64,000 nt of DNA from Microbacterium sp. SORGH_AS_0862. Its GTDB lineage: Bacteria > Actinomycetota > Actinomycetes > Actinomycetales > Microbacteriaceae. Shown here piece by piece: positions 24,910-33,295 of the stretch; the stretch's first letter is position 1; each line of letters opens with the position of its first letter. Both the position numbers and the translations under genes were made by a program. The stretch is taken from positions 868,001 to 932,000 of the forward strand of contig NZ_JAUTAY010000001.1 in assembly GCF_030818795.1 (NCBI RefSeq), read 5' to 3'. The notes under the pieces are model-generated. The model was not told the origin of the DNA. It made no database searches and saw only the letters and a list, made by a program, of their open reading frames with translations.

Positions 24910-25835
24910 CGAGCGTTCGAGAGGTACTTCTCGATGTCGTCGAGCACCTTCATCGCACCCTTGGGACCGACGCCGGAGACCCAGTAGCTGGTGTCGACCA
25001 GAGTGACGTCAGGGAACTCCGCGGAGTTCTGCGCGATGGCGGCGGGGATCAGCGAGGTGTCGGCGACGTCGGTCGCGGTCACGAACACGTGGTCGGCCTT
25101 CGCCTGCAGGATGTTCTCCGGCGAGATGTCGGCCTGGATGCCGTCGGCCCAGTCCTGGTCGGGAATGGTGAAGCCGACGCACTCGAGCAGGCTGCCCGCG
25201 AAGGAGGTGGGACCGTACAGGCTCAGCGTCGTCTCGTCGCGGGGACGGATCAGCTGCGCGGTCTGGCCGCCGACGGCGTGTTCCTCGCCGATCTCGTCGC
25301 ACCGCGCGTCGACGTCGCCGAGGAGCGTCTGGACCTCGTCCTTGTGTCCGAGCGCGTCGCCGATCAGCAGGGCGTTGTCGCGCCAGGGGTCGGCCTGGGT
25401 CGCGATGAACACGGTCGGCGCGATGGCGCTGAGCTGGTCGTACAGCTTCGAGTGGCGCGCCTCGGTGCCGAGGATGAGGTCGGGCTTGAGGGCCGCGATC
25501 GCCTCGAGGTCGGGCTCCGGCACGGTGCCGACCGGCTCGACGCCGGAGGCGTCGAGGTAGGCGGGGATGCCCGACACGTTGCTCGCGACGGCCGCTCCCA
25601 CCGGGGTGATGCCGAGGGCGACGGCCGTGTCCAGTTCGAGCGGCTCGAGGGTCACGACCCGCTGCGGGTCGGCGGGCACCTCGGTCGTGCCGCGCGCGTG
25701 CGTCACCTCGTGCGTGGAGGCGGCGGCCGGAGTGGACGCGGCGGGCTCGGCGGATGCGGCCGAGCAGCCGGCCAGGCCGAGAGCCGCGACCGCGGCCAGC
25801 GCGAGGGCTGCAAGGGAACGGGGACGAGCGGGCAT
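24906..25835 (-). CDS. Iron-siderophore substrate-binding lipoprotein (FecB/FepB type)
   Basis: 309 aa. The lipobox LAGC lies in ALGLAGCSAAS. The binding domain has the family pattern RVVTLEPLELDTAVALGITPVGAA, ILGTEARHSKLYDQLSAIAPTVF and a C-terminal KVLDDIEKYL helix. ATG at 25835 follows GAAAGGCGG. First gene of the uptake operon, with an iron-box candidate about 55 bp upstream. Confidence 0.95.
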   Translation of the reverse strand: MPARPRSLAALALAAVAALGLAGCSAASAEPAASTPAAASTHEVTHARGTTEVPADPQRVVTLEPLELDTAVALGITPVGAAVASNVSGIPAYLDASGVEPVGTVPEPDLEAIAALKPDLILGTEARHSKLYDQLSAIAPTVFIATQADPWRDNALLIGDALGHKDEVQTLLGDVDARCDEIGEEHAVGGQTAQLIRPRDETTLSLYGPTSFAGSLLECVGFTIPDQDWADGIQADISPENILQAKADHVFVTATDVADTSLIPAAIAQNSAEFPDVTLVDTSYWVSGVGPKGAMKVLDDIEKYLSNAR

Positions 25836-25889
25836 GCGGCCGCCTTTCGGGTGATGCGTTCGGGACCCCGCCGTCGCGCCGCGACGAGC

Positions 25890-25908
25890 AGGTAAGCACA
25901 GCCTAACC
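25890..25908 (-). promoter_or_regulatory. DtxR/IdeR-like iron box candidate
   Basis: AGGTAAGCACAGCCTAACC (plus strand) contains inverted GGTAAGC and GCcTAACC half-sites resembling the consensus of actinobacterial iron repressors, about 55 bp before the binding-protein start. The spacer is longer than in the classical 19-bp box, so this is a candidate only. Confidence 0.55.
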
Positions 25909-25948
25909 AACCTTGCCGCCCACTCTCGACCTCCATCCACACCCCGCC

Positions 25949-26037
25949 CCGCGACGTCTGCACGACCGGTCGCCCGCCGGGCACCTCACGAGCCTCATGT
26001 GCCCCCACACGCCCCACCCGCCGTGCACATGTCGCGG
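25949..26037. repeat. Dispersed inverted repeat, family 2, copy 2 (degenerate)
   Basis: An 89-bp element whose left end, CGACGTCTGCACGACCGGTC, matches copy 1 almost exactly. The right arm (GTGCACATGTCGCGG) is an imperfect complement. It lies in the divergent gap between the iron operon and the LuxR-type regulator; the rest of this 429-bp gap shows only the iron box. Confidence 0.65.
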
Positions 26038-26264
26038 CACCGACGGGGCGGACGACGAGGAGGTGGGCGAATCGGCGGGTGAAAAGGCGGCGACTCCCGC
26101 ATCCGGTGGCGCGAAGCCGGGTTACGTTCACGTCGCCGGACGCACCCGACGCACCGGCCCAGAATTCGCTCCGGACTGGGGGCAGTGGGGTGGGGCAGCG
26201 ACGCCTCACCCCACTGGACTCGTCGACCCCTCCTTCTCCGGCGGCCAGACGATTCGAGACAGCC

Positions 26265-27731
26265 ATGACACCGGAAACGGCGACCCGGGCGCAGCCTGTC
26301 TCCGCGTACGAAGCTGCGGTGCGGGCCCTGCTGTCACCGCTGCCGGGCGAGCCGATCCTGGCGGCATCCGATCGCGAGGCACTCTTCGCCGCGTCCTCCC
26401 TGCCGCCCGGCATCCCCGGGGCGCGATTCGTCGTCTCCGCCGGCACGATCGTCGCCCTTCTCGGCAGCGGACGCCATTCCCGCGCCGCGGAGACCGCCGC
26501 CAAACTCGCCGCCGAGGCGGACGAGTTGCGGGCGCACACGGCGCCCTCGCTGCTGCCGGACGTGTACAGCGCGATCGGCGACGGTCTGCTGGCGGTCGGC
26601 GAGACCCGGCGCGCGCACCGATACGCGGACGCGGCGGCGCACATGGCGCACGAGCACGGCCGCGACGCGTCGGCCTACCGCGCGCAGGGGATCGTCGCGC
26701 TCGCCCTGGCCATGAGCGGCGAGCACGCGGCGGCGGCCGATGTGATCGCCGGCGCCTCCGGCCTCGCCGATCGCTACGGCTGGCCGACCTCGGAGACCGC
26801 CTACCACCTGTTGCTCGCACGCGCCCTGCGCGCGGAGGCGCGGGGGGATGCGGCGGACCTGCGGGCCGTGGCCGAAGAGATGCGGGGCTCGGCGTCGGAT
26901 GTGCGCTGGCTGCTCTCGTCGTGGGCGGTGTCGGCGGTCGCGGCGCTGCTCGAGGGCGACAGCGCCGCCGCCATCGCGCACTCGCGTCAGGTGACCTCGA
27001 CCGTCGCCGCGGGCAGCGCACCGCCCGCGCTGCGCGGCTTCGCGCTCGGCGCCCACGCCGATGCCCTCGTGCTGCGCGGAGAACCCTCGCGGGCGCTCGC
27101 GATGCTCGACGGCGAGTCCTCGACGATGGATCACTGCGTCTGCCTCGATGGACTGCGCGCGGGCGCCTACCTCCACTTGGGCGATCTCTCGGCGGCGCTG
27201 CGCGCGACGGCACCGTGCATGCGCGGCGCCGCACGCCACTCGCACCGGACCCTCGGCCGGGTGCTGCTCACGCGCGCGCTGGTGTTCGAGCGGCTCGGAA
27301 GACGCGACGCGGCAGCAGCGTCGCTCGAAGACGCACTGAACGTGTGGACCGACACCCGGGAGGCCTTCGTCTCGCCCCTCCTTCCGCTACGGGAGGTGGC
27401 CCCGGTCGCGGCGACGCTCGTGCGCAGGCCCGCGCTCCAGGAGCGCTTCGCGCAGATCCTGGCCCGGGCAGACACCGGCACGCGCGCACCCGTGCGCACG
27501 GCGACGCCGCCCCTGCTGCTCACCCGCCGCGAGCGCGAGGTCGCCTACGCCCTGCGTACGAGCAGCCACGCGACGAACGCGGAGCTCGCAGCATCCCTGC
27601 ACCTGTCGGTCAACACGCTGAAGACCCAGCTGAAGACGCTCTATGCCAAGGTCGGCGCCCACGAGCGCCGCGGCGCGGTGCGGATGCTGGAGTCCGTCGG
27701 CTTCTACGACGTCCCCTTCGACGCCCGCTGA
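26265..27731 (+). CDS. LuxR-family transcriptional regulator with TPR-like sensor part
   Basis: 488 aa from ATG 26265. The C-terminal LuxR/GerE helix-turn-helix reads LTRREREVAYALRTSSHATN, then AELAASLHLSVNTLKTQLKT. The preceding 400 residues are Ala-rich helical repeats resembling the TPR-like region of MalT/LAL regulators, but no Walker A/B is present, so it lacks the usual ATPase domain. It stands alone, divergent from the iron operon and upstream of the giant adhesin gene; the target is unknown. An in-frame extension upstream to 26079 exists but has poor codon character and overlaps intergenic repeat sequence. Confidence 0.85.
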   Translation: MTPETATRAQPVSAYEAAVRALLSPLPGEPILAASDREALFAASSLPPGIPGARFVVSAGTIVALLGSGRHSRAAETAAKLAAEADELRAHTAPSLLPDVYSAIGDGLLAVGETRRAHRYADAAAHMAHEHGRDASAYRAQGIVALALAMSGEHAAAADVIAGASGLADRYGWPTSETAYHLLLARALRAEARGDAADLRAVAEEMRGSASDVRWLLSSWAVSAVAALLEGDSAAAIAHSRQVTSTVAAGSAPPALRGFALGAHADALVLRGEPSRALAMLDGESSTMDHCVCLDGLRAGAYLHLGDLSAALRATAPCMRGAARHSHRTLGRVLLTRALVFERLGRRDAAAASLEDALNVWTDTREAFVSPLLPLREVAPVAATLVRRPALQERFAQILARADTGTRAPVRTATPPLLLTRREREVAYALRTSSHATNAELAASLHLSVNTLKTQLKTLYAKVGAHERRGAVRMLESVGFYDVPFDAR

Positions 27732-27827
27732 CGCCGCCTCCGCATCCGACACCGCATCCGACACCGCTCTGCCGCAGCACACCCGAGGCCGACCCGGCCA
27801 CACCCCGGCCGCGCCATCGGCGGCGTT

Positions 27828-27908
27828 GCGCGCCCGAACTCCTGCAGGATCGGCCGGTGGCCGCCCGCCCGGGCCCCGCAACCCGGCTTTGCAGGAGTTC
27901 GGGCGCGC
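27828..27908. repeat. Dispersed inverted repeat, family 1, copy 4
   Basis: The longest arms of the family: 19 bp (27828-27846 and 27890-27908) around a 43-bp centre, sharing CCCGAACTCCTGCA with the other copies. It lies in the 435-bp gap after the LuxR-type gene, where the extra arm length may also let it terminate transcription. The rest of the gap shows no gene. Confidence 0.85.
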
Positions 27909-28166
27909 CCAGCCGGCCTGCCCGGGTTAACCCTCGGGTGAGTCCGGCGGGCCGCATCCGCCGCCTCCCTCACCTACCCTCACCCGATCGACGCCGCGAT
28001 CGACGCATCGCGGATAGGTCAGGTGACGGGCGGGGTGATCTTGCCGAGCGACCCGATGGATGCGGCCGGCGCCCCGGCAGACTGCGTGCCGGACGGCGTG
28101 TACGAGGCGCGCGTCTGCCCGGCATCCACGCGTTCCCGGAACGCGCGGCCCCGGATTCCGTCCCTT

Positions 28167-31100
28167 GTGAAAGGCTCGCGATGCGATCACCCTCCCCCCC
28201 GTCCCGCCGCCGTGCGGCTCACCGCGGGCACCACCGCGGTCGCCGTCGTGGCTGCGCTGTGCACGTTGGCCGGCGCGAGCGCCGCGTCCGCGGCCGGCTC
28301 GACCTCTGGCACGGTCAGCGGCCTCGCGTTCCGCGACTTCGCCGCCGACGGCGTGTACGACACCGGCAACTCGGCCGGCAGCGGCCTGGCCAACGATCTG
28401 CCGCTTGCCGGCGTCGGCGTCACCGCGGTCGACCGCGACGGCACCGTCGTGGCCACCGCCACCACCGACGCGTCGGGCGCCTACACACTGGCGGTCTCGG
28501 GAGCAGCGACGGACAGCGTCCGCGTCGAGTTCGCCCTCTCCGCGGCGCAGCTGTCGGAGGGATACTTCCCCGGCGCGCACGGCGCCGACAGCGGCACCAG
28601 CGTGCAGTTCGTGCAGCTGGGAGCGACGGATGTGGACTTCGCGGCCCTCGTGCCGGAGGACTACATCCAGCCCGCACCGCAGGTCGCCGTGGCGGCACAG
28701 ATCGGTGGCGACCCGTCCGGCCGCGGCAGCACCGACTACAACGGCATCGTGAGCGTCGACTGGTGGGCGAGCTCTTCCTCCTCGCTCGCCAAGATCGATG
28801 ACACGACCGTCGCCGGGACCGGCACCGGTGCGATCTGGGGCCTCGCCTACGACGCGAAGAAGGACGTCGTCTACTCGTCCGCCGTGCTGCGCCGGTTCGC
28901 CGGCCTGGGCGAGGGCGGGCTCGGCGGGGTGTACGCGACGGATCGCGCGACCGGACAGACCACCCTCCTGGCAGACCTCGAGCAGCTCGGCATCGACGTC
29001 GGCGCCGCCGACCTCAGCGCGGCCCTCGGGTTGGCGCCGACGGCGGATGCGGCGGATCAGAACGCCGCGAGGGGCCTTGTCTCCGACCCCGACGTCGCCA
29101 CGTACGACCACGAGGTCTACGGCCTTGTCGGCAAGACGGGCATCGGCGGCATCGCGTACTCGGCGGAGCTGGGCCGCCTGTTCGTCGTGAACGTGCACGA
29201 GAACACGCTCCTGTCGATCGCGCTTCCGGCCGGCGGCGGCGCCCCCACGGCGTCCGATGTCACGACGACCCCCTTGCCCTCGCCCGCGGCCGCGGGATCC
29301 AGCTGGCATCCCTGGGCGGTCAGCGTGCACCGTGGGCTCGTCTATGTCGGCGGCGTCACGAGCCCGGATGCGGGCACGGACCGCTCCGGCCTGAGCGCGC
29401 TGGCCTACACCTCGCCCGCCGCCTCGGCGGGAACCTGGACGCCGGTGCTCTCGGTACCGCTCGATTACGCGCGTGGCTCTGCGTTCGGCGACGGCAACGG
29501 CGGCCCCAACGCCACGCACTGGAACGTGTGGCAGGACGGGTGGGATGCGAGCCTCATCGCGACCAGCGGTGACGCGATCACCTTCCCGCAGCCGATCTTC
29601 GCGTCGATGAGCTTCAACGCCTACGGCGAGATGGAGCTGGGTTTCAGCGACCGGTTCGGCGCGCAGAACGGTCAGAACAACTACCGTCCCGACCCGGCCG
29701 AGTCCGACCCTGCCACCTACCGCACCTACTCGGCGGGTGACGCTCTCGTGGCCGCCCCCGACGGCACGGGTGCGTTCGTCCTCGAGTCCGACGGCACCGT
29801 CGGCGGGCGCACGGCCGCCTGGGCAGGCCCCGTTTCGGCCGGTGCCGGCAACGGTCAGGGTCCGGGCGGTGGCGAGTTCGTGCAGGACTACGCGATGGGT
29901 CACGGCGCAGGCGCCACCGATGCGCAGCAGGAGATCATGTCGGGGGCCACGGCGGCCGTTCCCGGTCTGGGTCTCACGATGCGCACGGTCGTCGACGTAC
30001 CGAACCTCTCCGGCAACCCGCCGTACGAGTTGCAGGACGGCACGTCCGGCCTCGGGTGGTCGCGCGCCTCCGACGGCAGCATGAGGCAGGCCAACGTCGT
30101 GGAGGGTGTCGGCTTCGCCAAGGCGGGCGGCCTCGGCGGCGTCGCGGTGCTGGCGCGGCTTGCTCCGGTCGAGGTCGGCAACCGCGTGTGGTTCGACGCC
30201 GACCAGGACGGCATTCAGGATGCGGACGAGCCCGCCGTCGCGGGCGTGACGGTGTCGTTGACGGATGCGTCGGGCAACCCGGTCACCGACGCCGACGGGA
30301 ACCCGGTGGCACCGGTTGTGACGGGTCCCGCCGGCGAGTACTTCTTCAGCAATCTGGTGCCGAACCGCACGTACACGGTGACCTTCGCGACACCGACCAC
30401 GGGTACGTGGGACGGCGGGTCGACGTTCGGTGAGGTGCCGTGGACGGCGTTCTCGTTCAGCGACCAGGCGCAGGGATCGAACCCCGCGATCGACTCGAAC
30501 GTGAACTCCTCTGGTGTCGCCACGGTCGCCGTGGGCGGACCCGGTCAGAACGATCACACGATCGATGCCGGCCTCGTGGCCGACGTCACGTTCACCGTCA
30601 CCAAGCGCATCGCCGCGGGCAGCCCGGCGCCGCTGGCGGGGCAGACGTTCATGATCGATGTGGTCGGGCGTGACTTCCGCGGTCTCGACTACGCGGTCGC
30701 ACCCGCGTCCGTCAACCTCGCGGCCGATGCCAGCTCGCCCTCGATCACGGTTCCGATCGGCACGAAGGTGCGGGTGAGCGAGTCGGGCGACGACTCGATC
30801 GCCTCCTACGTCGCGACCTACGGTACCCAGACCCCGGATGCGGATGGGTTCGCACTCGTGGTCGGCACGGGGTCGACTCCGATGCCGATCGAGGTGACCA
30901 ACACGCTCCGCCAGCCCGGCACGTTCTCGATCGCGAAGGCGCTCGATGACCCGTCGGTGTCGCTGAGCGAGCTGGGCGCCACGACGTTCACGGTCGCCGT
31001 GGGCGTCAACGGGACCGCGGCCGGCACGGTGCAGCTGTCGTCGGCGAACGGCTTCGCGTACTCCTCCGGCGCCTACCCGGTGGGCACGCGCATCACACTC

Positions 31101-33077
31101 ACCGAGACCGGCGAGACCGGCTCCCCGGTGTGGGCCGACTGGGGCACGCCGTCGTGGAGCACCGGCGACGCGGACGGCGACGGCACGGCCGAGATCGTCG
31201 TGGGCGAAGGAGCGAACACCGCCCTCACCCTGACGAACGACATCACGGTGCTGACCGGCGGGTTCGACGTGCTGAAGGACGTCACCGGCTCCGGCGCCGA
31301 TCGGGTGCCGGACGACTTCACCTTCACGCTCGAGTACAGCGTCGACGGCGGCACCACGTGGGCGCCGCTGCAGCTGACCGACGGCCAGACGGTGGACGGC
31401 CCGCAGAACCTGCGCGTCGGCACGGTCGTGCAGGTGCGCGAGCTCGCTCCCACCGGTCCCGCGGACGTCACCTGGCAGACGCCGGTGTTCAGCGGCACCG
31501 GCGTGACGCCCGGTCAGCCGGCGACGCTCACGATCGGTACGGCGGGCGAGGTGCACGTGCTGCTCGAGAACCCGACCGAGCCGAGCAACGGACAGTTCTC
31601 GCTGCTGAAGGACGTCACGGGTCCGGGCGAGCCGCTGCTGGCTGCGGGAACGGTGTTCCCGGTCACCTTCAGCTACCCCGGTCAGCCCGGCGGAGCCCAG
31701 ACGGTGAACCTCACCAACGGCACCCCGTGGTCCTCCCCCGCACTCCCGACGGGCACGGTCGTGACCGTGACCGAGGGCGCTCCCACCGGCGGCCTGCCGG
31801 ACGGCGCGAGCTGGGGCACGCCCTCGCTCGAGATCGACGGGGCCGACGCCCCCAACGGCGCGACCCTCACGATCGGTGCCGACAGCACCGTCGCGGTGGT
31901 CGTGGACAACCCCACCGACGTCACCCCGAGCGTGAAGCTCACCAAGGGCGACGGTGATGCGGGTTCGGCCACGATCGTGCACGAGGCCGACTCGGTCGAC
32001 ACCGGTGAGGCGTACCGTCCGGGCGAGACCCGATCGATCGTGATCCGCGTGACGAACACGGGCCCCGAGCCGCTGCGCGAGGTCGACCTGAGCGATCTCA
32101 CGACGGCGGGCGGCGCGATCACGTCGCTGCGGTGGAGCTTCCCCGACCTCTCGTCGACGGATGCGGTGTGGGACGCCGCATCCGGAACCTGGAGCGCGGC
32201 GTGGGGCGCCACCTTCGAACCGGGCACGACGACCTGGGCCGTGGGCGACGTCATCGTGGGTACCGCGACGCTGACCATGAACGGCTCGGACGATCCGCAC
32301 CAGGACATCGCGTCGGTGTCGGCGAAGGGCGCGTTCTCGGGCAAGACGGTCGGCGACGACAACCCGTACAACTCCTTCACGGGCGGCATCCAGGTGATCA
32401 AGTACGACGGTCAGAAGCCCGACCCGCTCGTGGGCGGTCCCGGCGGCTGGATCGCTCCGACGAAGCCGCTGGTGAACGAGGCGCAGGACGCGAACACGCC
32501 GCAGACCGCGGTCGCGTACCCGGTCGACACGGCGCAGAAGGTGCGCTGGGTCGTCACCAACACGGGCAAGACGTGGCTGACGAACCTGACGCTGGTCGAC
32601 GTCACCTCCGACGCTCCCGCCATCGGCAGCGACTGGACGGCGGACCTCTCGGCCTTCGGCGGCCCGTCCGACTACTCCTTCGTGAAGGACGGGGCGTGGG
32701 CCGGACTCTTCCCGCCGGGAGCGTCCTTCTTCGCGGAGGGCACGCTGAAGCTGCCGGGTAACGACACGCACGCCGACACGGTCACGGTGACGGGAACGCT
32801 CGTCGTCCCCAAGCCCGACCCGACGACGGGCCTGCCGACCACCGAGCCGCTGCTCGACGACTCCGGCAGCCCGGTGATCGCGAAGGACGGCTCCGGCTCG
32901 CCGATCGTCTTCACCGACGACGACCCGTTCCACGCTCGCACTCCCGCGCCCCCGCTGGCGATCACGGGTAGCGAGGTGCCGTGGGCGGCCGGCGGCGTGG
33001 CCGCGGTGATGCTCCTGCTGGGCGCAGGAATCGTCATCCTGGCCGGGTGGCGTCGCCGCACCCGAAGCGGTCACTGA
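28167..33077 (+). CDS. Giant sortase-anchored surface protein (SdrD-B-like, DUF5979-like and DUF11-like repeats); start region frameshifted
   Basis: About 1636 aa in the open frame. A signal sequence (TAVAVVAALCTLAGASAASA) leads into a large N-terminal domain, an SdrD-B-like domain with a Ca-loop (WFDADQDGIQDADEP, near residue 672), four DUF5979-like repeats (FSIAKALDD, FDVLKDVTG, FSLLKDVTG and a first at about 808), DUF11-like repeats near 1255 and 1407, and the anchor LAITG, hydrophobic helix, WRRRTRSGH. LAITG fits class E sortases. The obvious start, ATG 28181 with GAAAGG 6 nt upstream, is out of frame by one base because of a C7 run (28194-28200). With C6 it would read directly into the signal peptide. 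In-frame GTGs at 28167 and 28212 lack ribosome sites. Likely adhesin. Confidence 0.88.
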   Translation: MKGSRCDHPPPRPAAVRLTAGTTAVAVVAALCTLAGASAASAAGSTSGTVSGLAFRDFAADGVYDTGNSAGSGLANDLPLAGVGVTAVDRDGTVVATATTDASGAYTLAVSGAATDSVRVEFALSAAQLSEGYFPGAHGADSGTSVQFVQLGATDVDFAALVPEDYIQPAPQVAVAAQIGGDPSGRGSTDYNGIVSVDWWASSSSSLAKIDDTTVAGTGTGAIWGLAYDAKKDVVYSSAVLRRFAGLGEGGLGGVYATDRATGQTTLLADLEQLGIDVGAADLSAALGLAPTADAADQNAARGLVSDPDVATYDHEVYGLVGKTGIGGIAYSAELGRLFVVNVHENTLLSIALPAGGGAPTASDVTTTPLPSPAAAGSSWHPWAVSVHRGLVYVGGVTSPDAGTDRSGLSALAYTSPAASAGTWTPVLSVPLDYARGSAFGDGNGGPNATHWNVWQDGWDASLIATSGDAITFPQPIFASMSFNAYGEMELGFSDRFGAQNGQNNYRPDPAESDPATYRTYSAGDALVAAPDGTGAFVLESDGTVGGRTAAWAGPVSAGAGNGQGPGGGEFVQDYAMGHGAGATDAQQEIMSGATAAVPGLGLTMRTVVDVPNLSGNPPYELQDGTSGLGWSRASDGSMRQANVVEGVGFAKAGGLGGVAVLARLAPVEVGNRVWFDADQDGIQDADEPAVAGVTVSLTDASGNPVTDADGNPVAPVVTGPAGEYFFSNLVPNRTYTVTFATPTTGTWDGGSTFGEVPWTAFSFSDQAQGSNPAIDSNVNSSGVATVAVGGPGQNDHTIDAGLVADVTFTVTKRIAAGSPAPLAGQTFMIDVVGRDFRGLDYAVAPASVNLAADASSPSITVPIGTKVRVSESGDDSIASYVATYGTQTPDADGFALVVGTGSTPMPIEVTNTLRQPGTFSIAKALDDPSVSLSELGATTFTVAVGVNGTAAGTVQLSSANGFAYSSGAYPVGTRITLTETGETGSPVWADWGTPSWSTGDADGDGTAEIVVGEGANTALTLTNDITVLTGGFDVLKDVTGSGADRVPDDFTFTLEYSVDGGTTWAPLQLTDGQTVDGPQNLRVGTVVQVRELAPTGPADVTWQTPVFSGTGVTPGQPATLTIGTAGEVHVLLENPTEPSNGQFSLLKDVTGPGEPLLAAGTVFPVTFSYPGQPGGAQTVNLTNGTPWSSPALPTGTVVTVTEGAPTGGLPDGASWGTPSLEIDGADAPNGATLTIGADSTVAVVVDNPTDVTPSVKLTKGDGDAGSATIVHEADSVDTGEAYRPGETRSIVIRVTNTGPEPLREVDLSDLTTAGGAITSLRWSFPDLSSTDAVWDAASGTWSAAWGATFEPGTTTWAVGDVIVGTATLTMNGSDDPHQDIASVSAKGAFSGKTVGDDNPYNSFTGGIQVIKYDGQKPDPLVGGPGGWIAPTKPLVNEAQDANTPQTAVAYPVDTAQKVRWVVTNTGKTWLTNLTLVDVTSDAPAIGSDWTADLSAFGGPSDYSFVKDGAWAGLFPPGASFFAEGTLKLPGNDTHADTVTVTGTLVVPKPDPTTGLPTTEPLLDDSGSPVIAKDGSGSPIVFTDDDPFHARTPAPPLAITGSEVPWAAGGVAAVMLLLGAGIVILAGWRRRTRSGH
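28194..28200 (+). other. C7 tract at codon 5-7 of the adhesin, +1 relative to the expected frame
   Basis: The run of seven C puts ATG 28181 (ribosome site GAAAGG at 28169-28174) one base out of frame with the signal peptide and the remaining 1600 codons. Loss of a single C restores a typical MRSPSPRPAAVRL signal start. Confidence 0.85.
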
Positions 33078-33088
33078 CCCACCCTCCT

Positions 33089-33137
33089 TCACGCCCGCAG
33101 GCGCCCTTCCCGGGGCCCTGCGGGCGTGACCCTTTTC
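33089..33137 (+). terminator. Rho-independent terminator of the adhesin gene
   Basis: Perfect 13-bp stem TCACGCCCGCAGG / CCTGCGGGCGTGA with a 15-nt loop, followed by CCCTTTTCC, starting 12 bases after the stop codon. Confidence 0.88.
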
Positions 33138-33174
33138 CGGCGCCGCCCCGCGAGCGCCCGCCCCCGGCCGCCCC

Positions 33175-33198
33175 GCGAGCCGAAGGCGAGACGAAGCG
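33175..33198. repeat. Degenerate copy of the GAGCGAGC..GAGACGAAAC repeat (family 4)
   Basis: GCGAGCCGAAGGCGAGACGAAGCG matches the repeats at 38156-38320 and 40969-41043 with a few changes; it lacks the TTGAGC start. Confidence 0.6.
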
Positions 33199-33206
33199 CC
33201 GCACTC

Positions 33207-33247
33207 GTGACGAATACGCGGATGCCGCAGCGCCGCCACGACGAATA
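33207..33247. promoter_or_regulatory. Two ACGAATA boxes, 31 bp apart, upstream of the GPH transporter
   Basis: GTGACGAATA at 33207-33216 and ACGACGAATA at 33238-33247, same orientation, spaced 31 bp start to start. The same motif with the same spacing lies at 35580 and 35611 in front of the AsnC-type regulator and the M28-like gene. Probable binding sites of that regulator. Confidence 0.7.
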
Positions 33248-33295
33248 GCGCCGCTGAGTCCCGACCGAAGCGAGGGAACCGCTTAGCATCCGGGG

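Noticed and set aside
26079..26264. Longer LuxR-type regulator starting at 26079
   Set aside because: The extension runs over intergenic DNA, is Pro/Arg-rich and lacks similarity to regulator N-termini; ATG 26265 fits better.
27927..33239. 1770-codon open frame on the minus strand opposite the adhesin
   Set aside because: Pure Arg/Val/Gly/Asp shadow composition; the plus strand has signal peptide, domains and anchor.
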